DNA of 64,000 nt from Prostheceraeus crozeri. Taxonomy: Eukaryota > Platyhelminthes > Polycladida > Euryleptidae. Position numbers and translations under genes: made by a program. Position 1 is the first letter of the stretch. Each line of letters starts with the position of its first letter. The stretch is from the NCBI GenBank assembly GCA_907163375.1, contig CAJQUW010006345.1, forward strand, positions 620,001 to 684,000, given 5' to 3'. Below the pieces are notes generated by a model. It did not search any database and was not told the DNA's origin. It worked only from the letters and a program-made list of their open reading frames with translations. Shown one piece after another: positions 23,932-35,900 of the stretch.

Positions 23932-26900
23932 GTAAAATAATTAGACATTAATTAAATCATAAGAAATATTCTGAAATTACTAAATAGTGATGCTTTTCAA
24001 GTAGTTTAAGTATTTTTGATTGTTTTTTTTTCAATAAATATTGATGAAAGTTTTTTCAATCTCAAGCAATTTGTTTAAGTGAATGCACTTCCTGAACATG
24101 CGCGCGGGAATCACTTTAAATCATCTAAATCAATGTGGTTCACTGCAAGAAAATCTGCAATCTTTACATCACACTTCTAGTCACGTAATTTTACATGACC
24201 GCTTTACAGATTCTTTCAGATTATTCTTCTGAACTTTTAGCCTACAGATCAAGTACATGCAATGATCAGACAACGTAGCTTTGCTACCTCGGTTGATTGT
24301 GCTTCAAAATTTAATCCAGATATACTTCGATTCTAAGAGGATCATCATTTTTACGTGACACACATTGCCATGCATGAGTACTAGGTGTATTTGCATGTCG
24401 ATAGAACAAATATACATGAAATCATATTTTAGTTTTCAAAAATTTAATTTCAAAATTTTTAATTTTTTTAAATTTTTGAATTTTAAATTCAAAAATTCAT
24501 GAGTTGTGATAAAAAGTGCAATGCACATGTCTACATGATTTAACCCTTTGATGCACAAATTATTTTCAAATTTTTTTTGAAAAATGAAAATTTTCTTCAA
24601 ATGCAATTTGCGGGCGTTCTAGGGATTGCACGAAGGTGCCATTAGAAGTCAGAAGAGGTGCCATTAGAAGCGCATTGATCTCCTCTTTCTTTTGGTTACA
24701 ATTTTTGTGGGCCAAAATGTTCTCAAGAGAGTACAATATGCATGAAGGGATTAAGAAATAATTTTGAACATTCTAGAAATTTGAAGGAGACTAATGTTAT
24801 GAAGTAAATGGCACATATATGTGCTATATGTAGCTCAATGGTAACATTTCAAAGCAGTATATATACTGCTTTGAAAATGTTACCATTGAGCGACATTGAA
24901 CAAAGTAATGTAATCCACGACATAAATACAGTATGCTTGAATATGGTTGTCTGAGCATTCAGCCTGCAAATAAAGTATATAAAGTAAAGTATATAGCCTG
25001 CATAATTCAATCAAATATTTTAGGCCTCTTGCCCAAATTTTTGTATTACCAACGTTGTATGAGTAGAAATTCCATATCTGCTGCATCCTCGAGCGCATAC
25101 ATCTGTTATGAGGTGTTGTGGCGAACACCTACGAATTCTCTTCAACTGTATAAATGCAACAATCAGAAAATTCGTAATGATGGTCGCGTGTAGCGATTGA
25201 AAGCCCTTGAAATAAATTGCGATAAACTTCATTGAATATCCATCACTTTTCCGCGGGTTCCTCAAAATGGAACATCAACGCTGCCGATTAATCGACTACG
25301 TTGGTCTCAATGAAATCTCATTCGCAATTTCTATTCAATTCTATCAATCCATAAATCATGAATGCCAAGCGCTAATAAAGGATGGAACTATGATTTCACT
25401 TATAATATTGTTGGTACGCAACCGTCTGTGTGTCAAGCTTCAGATACAACACAGCCACATTTGTTTCTTTCAGTTGCGAGGGATGTGTTCAAAAAATACG
25501 ACAAACGAAATCAGAATAAGATTTCCAGTACTGACCTTGGTCCCGCATTCTCTGCCTTGAACCTCACTGTCAGAGACGACACTCTGAAAGAATGGGCTGA
25601 TCTGATGGACGAAGAGGGTAAGGTCTCCTTTCCCATATGTATCTTTTGACTGGTATTTTCTCAGCTAATGTTTCATTTGGAATAATCAGTTATGAACAAT
25701 TGTCACTCTACCTTCGTTTAATCAATGACATTTGCATCTATGTCAGTTGTGTGAGGCATATCACTTTTGGACTTGGAAGGAGGTAATTGAATTGTAAATT
25801 TGACAAATCCTCATAACAAACCCTGTCACAAACCGGATTGCGAAGTTTGTTTGAGGATGCTTGTAACTTTGCTATTTTATTACAGCTGAATTCACAAGAT
25901 CCATAAGTTGCAAGGTCTATTCAAGTTACACTAGGTTACAGTTATTTTTTGATTTATTTCTTATGCATAACTTACTAAGAGCAAGTATTAGGCTTACATC
26001 GGTATATCAAGCGAAAGTGATGAAGCTATTTTGTGAAAAGAGATATGCGAATCATTCATTAGATTAGCGTCAAGTGATATGTTACATACTTTCTTAAGGG
26101 ATCGGTTGATAACAGGCCGGTCGGGTCTGAGACTGAGGCCAAAAATTCATTCTCACTTACTTGTAAAAATGTGAAAGTAAATAAATAATGGATTGTTTAC
26201 GTGGCAATATTCTGATGCAGAATGTGTGACGTTCATGGCTATGTACACACAAAGATTGCAGCTTGGTTCTCGTAATTCATTCATATAATCAATGAAACGA
26301 GACATCATTCATTGAGTGATCAAAACGAAAAACGCAGCTGCAAAGTGTATTGTATATAGGGGTCGCATTACCGGTATTACCGAAACCGGTAATACCGGTA
26401 ATTGTGATTTTTCTTCATTACCGAATTACCGGTTTTCCAAAAATACCCCGGTAATGCGACCCCTAATTGTATACCTTAAAATGAGTCCGCAGATTACTAG
26501 AGGAATCTGCCTGAAAACGAAGCCCGGTTAGCTGCACGTACTTTAACTTCAATGGTGATAGAATCGTCGGCTGTCATGTTGAAAGCCTACATTGTAGACT
26601 GTACACCGTTAAAGAACAGCTAAAATAACCGTCAAGCTTCACAGAAAATATCCGCAAATATCTGTTAAAATGATGACGTCACAACATGATGAGTGATGAC
26701 GTAACAGCTAAAATTCGGTCATATCAGATAAAACAGACTGTAAAAAACCGTGAAACTAATTTTAGCTGTTAATTTTAACGGATATTTGCGGTTTACAGTG
26801 TAAGCGATTTTAATTTCAAGTTGAATATGCCTACTTTTGGTTATGTGTGACTCAAAATTGCTGAACATAACTTCATCACTTTCACAGTTTTTTTTATGTT

Positions 26901-29900
26901 TCTGTGTTAATTACTTAAGTGCGTAATTTCAGCCACTGGATTCATCGACCAAGAAGGCTTTCTCATCCTTTTCGGCAAGAAGCTGAAGGACGATGCCGAT
27001 GAGAGAGACCTCCGAGAAGCCTTCCGAGTCCTGGACAAAAATCGAAAAGGAGAAATTGACGTGGAAGATCTGAGGTGAGAGCACCTGCCTAAAGCCATAA
27101 AAGGAGATTATTCTGACACTTCATATCATTTTCTTAGTGCTCTGCTAATTGAGTGGACTTTGCTTACGTGTAGATCTCGTCAAGGTCTCCTGTAAATTAT
27201 TTATCTGTAGGCGATTAAGTTGTTACCCAGTGAGATAGGAATACAATCCCGAGATCCCCCGATAGCGAATTTAACCAAATTCCGTCAATCCCATGTAGAA
27301 AAGGAAAGCTGATAAAGATAAAAACTGATGACGCTCGAGATAAATCCCAATGCGGAAAAGAATGTTGTATTTTGTTACTTTGAATAGAAGTTATGAAGAT
27401 AAAATAAAAACGTAATGGTAATGAGTTCATGAGTTCGCCGGCTCACGTCGGTCGGTGGACAACGCCGCTGGATGAAATGAAGTCGGAACAATAAGCTGAT
27501 GGACATTTAGAAAGTGAGAGTGAGTGGTGTGAAACGATCTGCTACATGAATAAGTAAACTACCTCGGAATGCGCAATTCTGAATGTGCCCTTTTGGAAAG
27601 ATGGAATTGAACTTTAAATGGCATGAAATTCCAATATCTTCAATTGGCGAGAGCTTTGACTACTGTAGATGACTGAAAAGTAGGTGGATGGTAGCCGACT
27701 TTTATCGAAAGCATTTCATGGCGAGTAATAACACTTTTAGGATCACATTGATCTAAGACGAACACCAGTATTCAAGATCCACTTCTTTGTTAAATATTCT
27801 GAGATTCTGTCGGACAAGCGGCACTCATGCGACCATTATTTTTCGTGTTGGGATTTACTTCGGAAATCATCAATGCTATGCCAATCTCAAATGAAGATAA
27901 AGCTGCCATAAATTCACACGCAACAGATATCTGCTCTTCACGCTTCAACCTAATAATCAATGTTAAGTTTTCAATAATGATTAAGTTCCAGTAATGATAA
28001 GTTTCCGATTAATAATCGAGATTTAAATTTCTTGTCATTTGTTGGAATCACTGCTTGTAAATAACTTGCATGTATTTGTTGAATTTGAAAATTGCCAATA
28101 TTGAATTATAACGAAATGCTTAATCTCGTAATTGATATTCCTATCGAGAAAATTGTTCACCTAAATAACAGATGTAATTCAAACTGCAAGCCTTCGATAT
28201 GACTTGATCCCGGGACTGAGATGCTTGGGAATAATTCTTCCTGCTCGCAATTATTATTAGCAGTTAGCAAACATTTTTGAATGTCTGTGTTTCTAAATCG
28301 TTTGGCGTTGATGTAAGGATAGAAGTAATAGTATCTTGTTCTGTTTCTGTGAAGAATAAAATGAGGTTCACTTTTTGCATAAAATATTAATAAAGTTATA
28401 AAAATGAATTAATCGAATCATTACAAATACTACTTTTAGATATCATCCTTATGGGTGTTAGACCTGCATGTCACCTGCTATTTCAATATTTTAATTATTT
28501 TTTTTAATTTTTCTATCCCGAAATCCTTGTCTTCCCCACGTGGCCGCTCCCGTTCCATATTACGGAGATTCTTTAACAGCAGGTACCGGTATATCTTCAA
28601 ACCTAGTTCTTCTGTTTTTAACTATTTTTCATATTTTTTACCTATTTTTCACATTTTTACATATTTTTCATTGGCTAGTTGCATGCTGCATCATCTCCAG
28701 TTCTCATCCTGTGTATTTGTCAGACAATATGTTTCAGACAGGACCATCATTTGAAACAGGAAGTTTACTGGTTTCAGATAGCCTTTTCTTTGCAGCCACT
28801 TGGATTCCTTACGCTTTGATAGTGCTGGTGCCTCCAATAGTTTCTATCTGTTTTGAACTTTCCTATCTTATTCCTCTTTTCTAGTGGGAAGGAATGTCAA
28901 GAAAATGTTCTTCTTTAACATGTCTATCCTTTAAAGCATAGGCTACGTCATGCTCTCTGCCTAATGCACAAAATACCGCAAAGAATCAGCAAAGGTATAC
29001 ATGTCGTTCAGACAGATTTCCTTGAGAGGCTATGTATCCTCATGTATTAAGTCAAAGTTGCATTTTAGGCAGTTTTCTGAAAGTGGAAATTTCCTCGAAT
29101 AACAGTAAATCCATAGATCGTACTATGGTTGTGCTCATCGTTGCACTTGTGCATCAATGTATCAATTTCGACCAATGTATGAATTTTGACTGCATTAGGC
29201 CTACTTCAATTATCATTCACTCACTCTGTTATATCTAAATAGTCACAGCTAGTATGGAACTAAAACGATTTCAAGCGTGCAATATAATAAAGTATTTCTC
29301 TAATTATGGATCTCAGCATTGGGTAATTGTGGACTTTAAACTTTTACATAATGAAAATGAAGATTTATGAGAATCACGGGTTTGTCATAAAATAACCGTT
29401 GCATTTCCTGATGTTGAGAAAAAAGGTGGCTAGATGAGATCTTTCGGTAGCAAATATGACAAATCATTTTAGGCCACGAAATCTCAATTCTCGTGACCCG
29501 GGATACATAATTTCGGAGTCTCGTGGTGAATTTCTGATGCCGATGTTGTGATACTCTGTCAGCCTGACTTTGAATGACTGACCGGAAAAAGTATATCAGA
29601 AAGCTACTTAATTTCACCCTCGGAAAAAGAGAGGCAAATAGATTCTTATAGAAGCCATGGTTTATATCTTTAAATCAGTCTAAATCTCCACAGCAGAGAT
29701 GCAGGTGTAAACTTAATGAAGTCTCATAGAAGCTACAAGCCTTGATATCTCAATATTTTTCCAGCTTGAATCTTAGCAGAGATGTAATGCGATATTAATG
29801 GGGAATACCGGCATTGCATTCCCTAATGTGATTTTATTAGGCACTGTACACCCATAAATCTGCAGTAATTTGTGGATAGCAGTGACATTGCCTTGAATAG

Positions 29901-32900
29901 CTCAACATTCCCTGATGCTTTCTGGTTTTGCAATATATTTTTTATCATGTTTTGTTTTAATTGAATGGATATCTTTATAATTTCTGTTTTGACTTAGTTT
30001 TAAAGTACCTGTGTATCTCACTTGAGCTATCATAAAAAATGATATGAAAGTTACTTGCAAAAATTTTTGCTAGAGCATATAATCAAAATAGGCCTATGTA
30101 TTTTTGATTATAATTCTTAACCACTATTAGAATTTTCCTTGCATGCTTTCATATAATTTAGATCTGATTCCAGAAAATGTTACCCTCGTTACTTATTGCA
30201 GAGCAGATTATAACGCGAAGCACCTCATTTTTTGCTTATGAGTTGCATCCTACTCTCATTGCTTCGATATCGGAAGCTGTAAACTCTGTCTATGAAATAG
30301 CTGCTCGATATTCGTTCGATACCAGTTGTCGGGTATTACTCGGGTGGATACTTTATTGTCGGTGTACTCGATTAAATATGCAATTCATCATTTAATTATT
30401 CTATTTTAACTGTATTTGCAAAAGCCTCATCTAATAATTATTGCAGAAACACTAGTTGATTCAGCATGTCAGTAGTTTGTCAAAAGTAATATGTAATGAA
30501 TTTCCATAGAAATGAAGTTAATATGATGCTAATTGCGCATCTGAAAGAATGACATATGGGTTCATGTGATCTACACAGTTCTTAATAAGCTAGGGCTGTA
30601 GGTTCGAGTCCTACCAGCCGTATATAATAATTATGAAATGAATGTGTTTTAGTATGATGTCACAGGCGTTCAAAATGTTTCGCAATATATTGTACCATAC
30701 TCTGGTCCCTGTTGTCTTAGTGTGAAAGGATATTTCTGGCAGAGTCTGAAGAAATTCATCAGTTACCATCCTGGCTTATCTACCTTTCTAGGTGGATCCT
30801 GAGAAGTCTTGGAGATGATCTGACGGAAGAAGAGATTGAGGAAATGATCCGAGACACTGACACTGACAGTTCCGGTTTCGTCGACTTTGACGGTAAGTTG
30901 AGTAGGTCAACTAAAATCAGCTACTCTGAAAATCAACGAATTGAAAGCAGGTTTTCTGCTAAACACGTCAGTGTATTCGAACCTTTGAGTGAGTTAACGA
31001 GGTTTCCAGCCGTTCATAGATGAACGAGTGAATTGAGCGAACGAGATTTTCTACTACACCATTGAACTGAACAGAACTAAAATTCTGCCGTTCCTGAGCT
31101 GATGTTTCTCAAAGTCTTGCAATTTCTATCGGATGTTGTTGTTCAGCAAGACATTGACGACGCCTTATGATGCTCTGATAAATAACAAAGTAAAATATTC
31201 TCAATAAATAAATTTAAATTCTTACGTCAGAGAGTTCATGCATATTTATTACTGAAGGTGTGCAATGTGCATGCATAGTCGTTGATCCCTTCTGATTTGT
31301 ATTGTATCTTCCACAATAAATATACCAAAGTTTTAAAGAGTGCAAATCAATGGAAGCAGCTACGCAAAAAATGAGCTATCTCGATATAAGCAGCCGTACC
31401 ATAACTAAAAATTGCTATAAAACAGTAGAGTCGAATAAATTGATATTTGCCATTTGAATGTCTGACAATTTGATGCTATTGTTAACAACATGGAAATGGT
31501 AGAAATCTTCGATGAAAATCAAGGAATGTATAGTGCCATCCCAACTACATGAAGATGCGTCTTCTCAAGAACTTAGGAATAGCACCGGTATAAATACGTG
31601 TAAGTGACAAGAGAAAAATAAGTGAATAAAAGTCTAACAAGTGCTACAACCATAAATTTTATCTAAACTGACTTTCTCATGATGCCTCAAGTTGGCTAAC
31701 TTTCATTTAAAAAATTGCTTCTCTTTCTGTAAATTTTCTGCACTGGTGAAAATGTTGATCACCACTGACTATCTCAGTTGTTTCCGCCTCACGCACGTAA
31801 CGCACATGAAGGTAAAATGACATTGAGTTCTATACTTCTTTTGTATCTGACGAATACAAGAAGAATTTACGAAAATGACATTCTTGTGAATCTCAAGAGT
31901 CAATACGTAAATCGACAGATTACGGCATGTTATGAGCAACAGCGAACATTCACAATGTTGATTAATTTACTGATGATAACTCTTACGTTTCATTATCTGC
32001 ATGATACGAAAGGCAACAATACTTCTGCCGGCAAATAAAAGTTCTATAGAATAGATTATGGGATATATTTATTCACACAGTATTGGCAACAATGTTCATT
32101 ACCTGAAATGCACATTAAGACACAATCGCCGCATGCTCTGCATTTTTCTAATTTCCAATATCAATTGAATACCTGGGAACACAGTGTTTCAAATTGCTTG
32201 TGAAACCAGGTTTTGTCACTGGCTTTATGATTATATTTTTGAAATTTCTCAAAGCTTGTTTTCAATGAAAGTTTTAATACTGTGCTTGTTTTACATACTG
32301 GTACATGTACCTTGCTTTCAAAACATGCTTCTATAATGCGCAGTGTTTTTAAACACTTGTTGACGTCCCAATAATTGATGAGTAAGACATATGGTATACC
32401 AGCAGATGTACACAAATGAACCAGTAATAATAATGCTCTTCGTTGCCTGATAGAGAGGCGGATACAAAGGTTTAGAAATAATCCAAGACATTGAGTTGCT
32501 GTCGGCAAATGGAAATAGATTGATATAAGTAAACTTGCGAATAGTAATTTATCGAGAATATACAGATTTTCCATGTCATGCATCACAACAGCTTCTGAGG
32601 TTGTCGATCCATCTAATACAGGTTTTACCGAACACATTCATACCCATGTTCATATCTTTGTCATGCTAATTCGCTTTAGTGAAACCCAATTATCACATGT
32701 AAGTTTCCTCAGCCAAATTCATCCATTTCACATGCTATTTATACACGCTCAGTTCAATGGATATTATGCGATGTCAAGTTCTAGAATAAAAAAGGCAAAA
32801 CGACAGCGAAGCAAGAGCAAAAAATAAAAACCTTAACATTTCAAAAATTTCTTTTTGGAGCCGCATAATCAGCATTTAATGATTTGCATAATGATGCAAA

Positions 32901-35900
32901 TTCAGTCCAAGATGATGTCGAAATCCTATCTTCCCGACCGCAACTCGCATGATCCGTATTCGATGCATTTTGGAAATATTCAAGCCCAGCTGAGCCGTTC
33001 TTGTAGCAGAACCGAGCCTACGAATCATCATAATCTTAGGCAAAGCATGACTATTATTTAACCGAATAGGTCTACTATACATAACTTGTTTGCAAATGAT
33101 AGAATTCAAAATTAAATGCTGCTAACCGTTGCTTTCAAAATATGGAGCCTTTACTGCATATACAGACGAATGTGTCTTCAATGAATTGCTTAGGAAATAT
33201 GCATTAAAATTTGCCGTTACACCTTTGATTCATTTAGCAACGGCATCATTGCAATCTTCTGAGATGTCCTGGTTGCATGATTGCGATTCTATTACATAGT
33301 TGTGCTTCTACCAATTAGGTTACATTACCTGTTACGCCTATTATCCTACCAGATTTCTTGAGCTACCTTTTACTTACCGTTTTCTCCAACAATCATCTAC
33401 TAAACAATTAAATTTGGAGAAGATTGCTTATCAAAAGGGCAGGCTACTTTGTGAGAGAAGGCGTAAAGATAATAGTCCTTGGTAAGCTATAAAGAGCCTC
33501 TAGCCTGCCACATTACTACAACATTGGCATGAATATCAAAGCTTGTATAATTGAGTTCATGTAAGGGAAATTGCTTAGAATGGATTTTGCTTATATGCTA
33601 CTAAACCAGTGGTGGGCAACCAATTTGGGATAGAGGGCCACAAGTAGTGGTCCGCGAGAGGGCTCGCGGGCCACCAATTTCAAAAAGCAGAAATATGTAT
33701 GTTCAAAATTCATTTATTGAGTACCTTTGAGCGTAATTTTAATGACTGCTGTGCTGTATAATGGTAGCACATGGCATAATTGTATTTGCAAATGTATACA
33801 GCAGCATTGTATCCAACTAGGCTGGTGTCTTTTAAGGAACTGTACTTTACATTCTAAAATCTATATGAATAATGAAATATGAATAGGCCAAACTAATTAC
33901 GGAGGGTTTTTTGCGTTATTAAATGATGGTAGGCCTAATATGAGCTTATTGGTAATTTAACGATATTACTTAATTTCATCGAAAAATGCCTGTCTGAAAT
34001 AACGGTAAATCTAAATGACGGTATATAGTGCATCTATCCGCCTACATGCGTACAATGTAAAATAACATAAATAAAAACTGGTTAAACTACATGCACCTAA
34101 GTATGCATATACCTATGTCACCCAAACATAAGCGGTTATCGAAAACCATGTAAAGGCTCCCCTAGCGATACTCGGGCGATAGTACCAATCTAGTACAAAA
34201 TTGATGCAAGTACCAATCTAGTACAAAATTGGTGCAAGTACCAATCTAGTACAAAATTGGTGCAGTATACAGATAAAATCAAGAAAGAATACTTGAAAGA
34301 TAAGTTGGCTTATAAAAATTACCTATCTTCATGCGGTTGAATTCCTTCATGCGTAGCCTACCTTATGTATTTATAGGCTAATTGCAATGTTGATTATTGC
34401 GTGGTGAAACATTTTCAACAAGTTATTGAACACCGTGTGACTTAGCACTCACGCAGTTGATGGCTTTGTCACTTACCTTCATGCTGAGAAGGCATTCATT
34501 GCAAACTGTGCATTTGCATTTGAATGAACATTTTTGTGCCATCATGTTGCTCAATAAATCATTAATTAATGCTTCTGCAAATTCTAAAGAAGATCAAACT
34601 CAAGGTTAGAAGTAACCTTTGAGGGTCAATGTCGGAGTGGGCCATTTCCACCTTGCCGATTCAAATAATTTCCGCGGGCCACCTTGAATATGAGAATCGG
34701 TGGCGGGTCACGCATTGCCCACCATTGTACTAAACTGATACCGATGCAAAGGTCTAAGACCCATACTGTGCCCACAATTGCCATTATTTATTATTGCTCA
34801 ATATGCCGATGAAATGATTGGAAAAAAAGAAGTAAAAAAATGAAGATTTGACGTCACCGGTCCATCACATGAGGCTTTGGGGTTCTGATTTATTCAGAAA
34901 GTGTCATGACTTAGTGCGTGACGATTTTAGTCCGGATGCCCTTTCCGCCGACTCCCAATGACAATATTTTAAGCCAAGCCGAGGCGAGGAGACGCGGCTC
35001 CAATCGGCTCAAAGAAATGAATCCGAACTGTGCCATGAACAGATTATTTCAGACCGAGCCAACATGCTATCGGTTCAGTTCGGTTTAGGTAAGGCTAGAC
35101 AAATACTTTATACACACGTGCCATACCTGTACAAAAGAAACGTTGGTGAAGGCTGATGCCATATAATTGTTCTCCAAGGCAGAATGCGTGACGCGATTCT
35201 ATTTCGGAGGAGACAAACAAGTACTGTCAGACTAACTATTGTCATTAATGACAAGTTTCCACGGACAGCTGTTTCCTTAATTTGGTATTGTTGAAAATAA
35301 GGGATTGCTGAATTTATTTGTATTCGGAGGAAGTCCCATCTTTCTGTTGTTGTAGTGAAATTGAAAATAATTACGATACTGAAGTTTATCTTGATAATTA
35401 AAACTACTTGTACTGAATAAAGATACAAAAGTAGAAATACTGAAATGGATAAATTATAAGGAGAAAAGAAACAATTCACGAAAAAGTCAAGACAAAACAT
35501 GCCTCCAGGCACAACCGATGTCGTGGCCAACACGGTTGCTTCCAAAGGAGGCAGAGGTAACCGTGTTGGCCACAACATTTGTTTGGCATGTAGGTTAATG
35601 ATTAACATATGACATAATTTTTTTCAAAATGAAATCAATTGGACTCACTGGCCCGTTTGGACTTATTTTATAGCCTATTTAATCAGAATGTGGAACGTCG
35701 TGAAGTTAGAGAATGTGATACGTGACGCAATTCAAAACAGAATCAAAATATGAATAATGTTAATTATTGAATTTTCGAATCAAACCTTGCCATCTCTAAG
35801 GCACGAAACCAGACTAATGAGTGGATCAGTCTCTATGCACTGACGAAGTTAGGGTTGATTACCGAAAGTGTCAGCGGTTGAACCTCCCGAGGAGGACAGA

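Noticed and set aside
24832-24893. microRNA precursor
   Set aside because: The arms meet without a terminal loop and pairing is nearly perfect, unlike a metazoan microRNA hairpin.
28455-28884. Overlapping + frames of 99 and 114 codons in a troponin C intron
   Set aside because: Rich in T-runs and TTTTTCA repeats; the hydrophobic residues come from low complexity and no gene signals are present.
30594-30622. A tRNA gene
   Set aside because: Only the T-arm and 3' acceptor-like piece are present; there are no D-arm or anticodon arm and no pairing partner upstream.
34181-34264. CRISPR-like array
   Set aside because: Three adjoining 28-bp units without spacers inside a eukaryotic hAT element; it is an ordinary tandem repeat.
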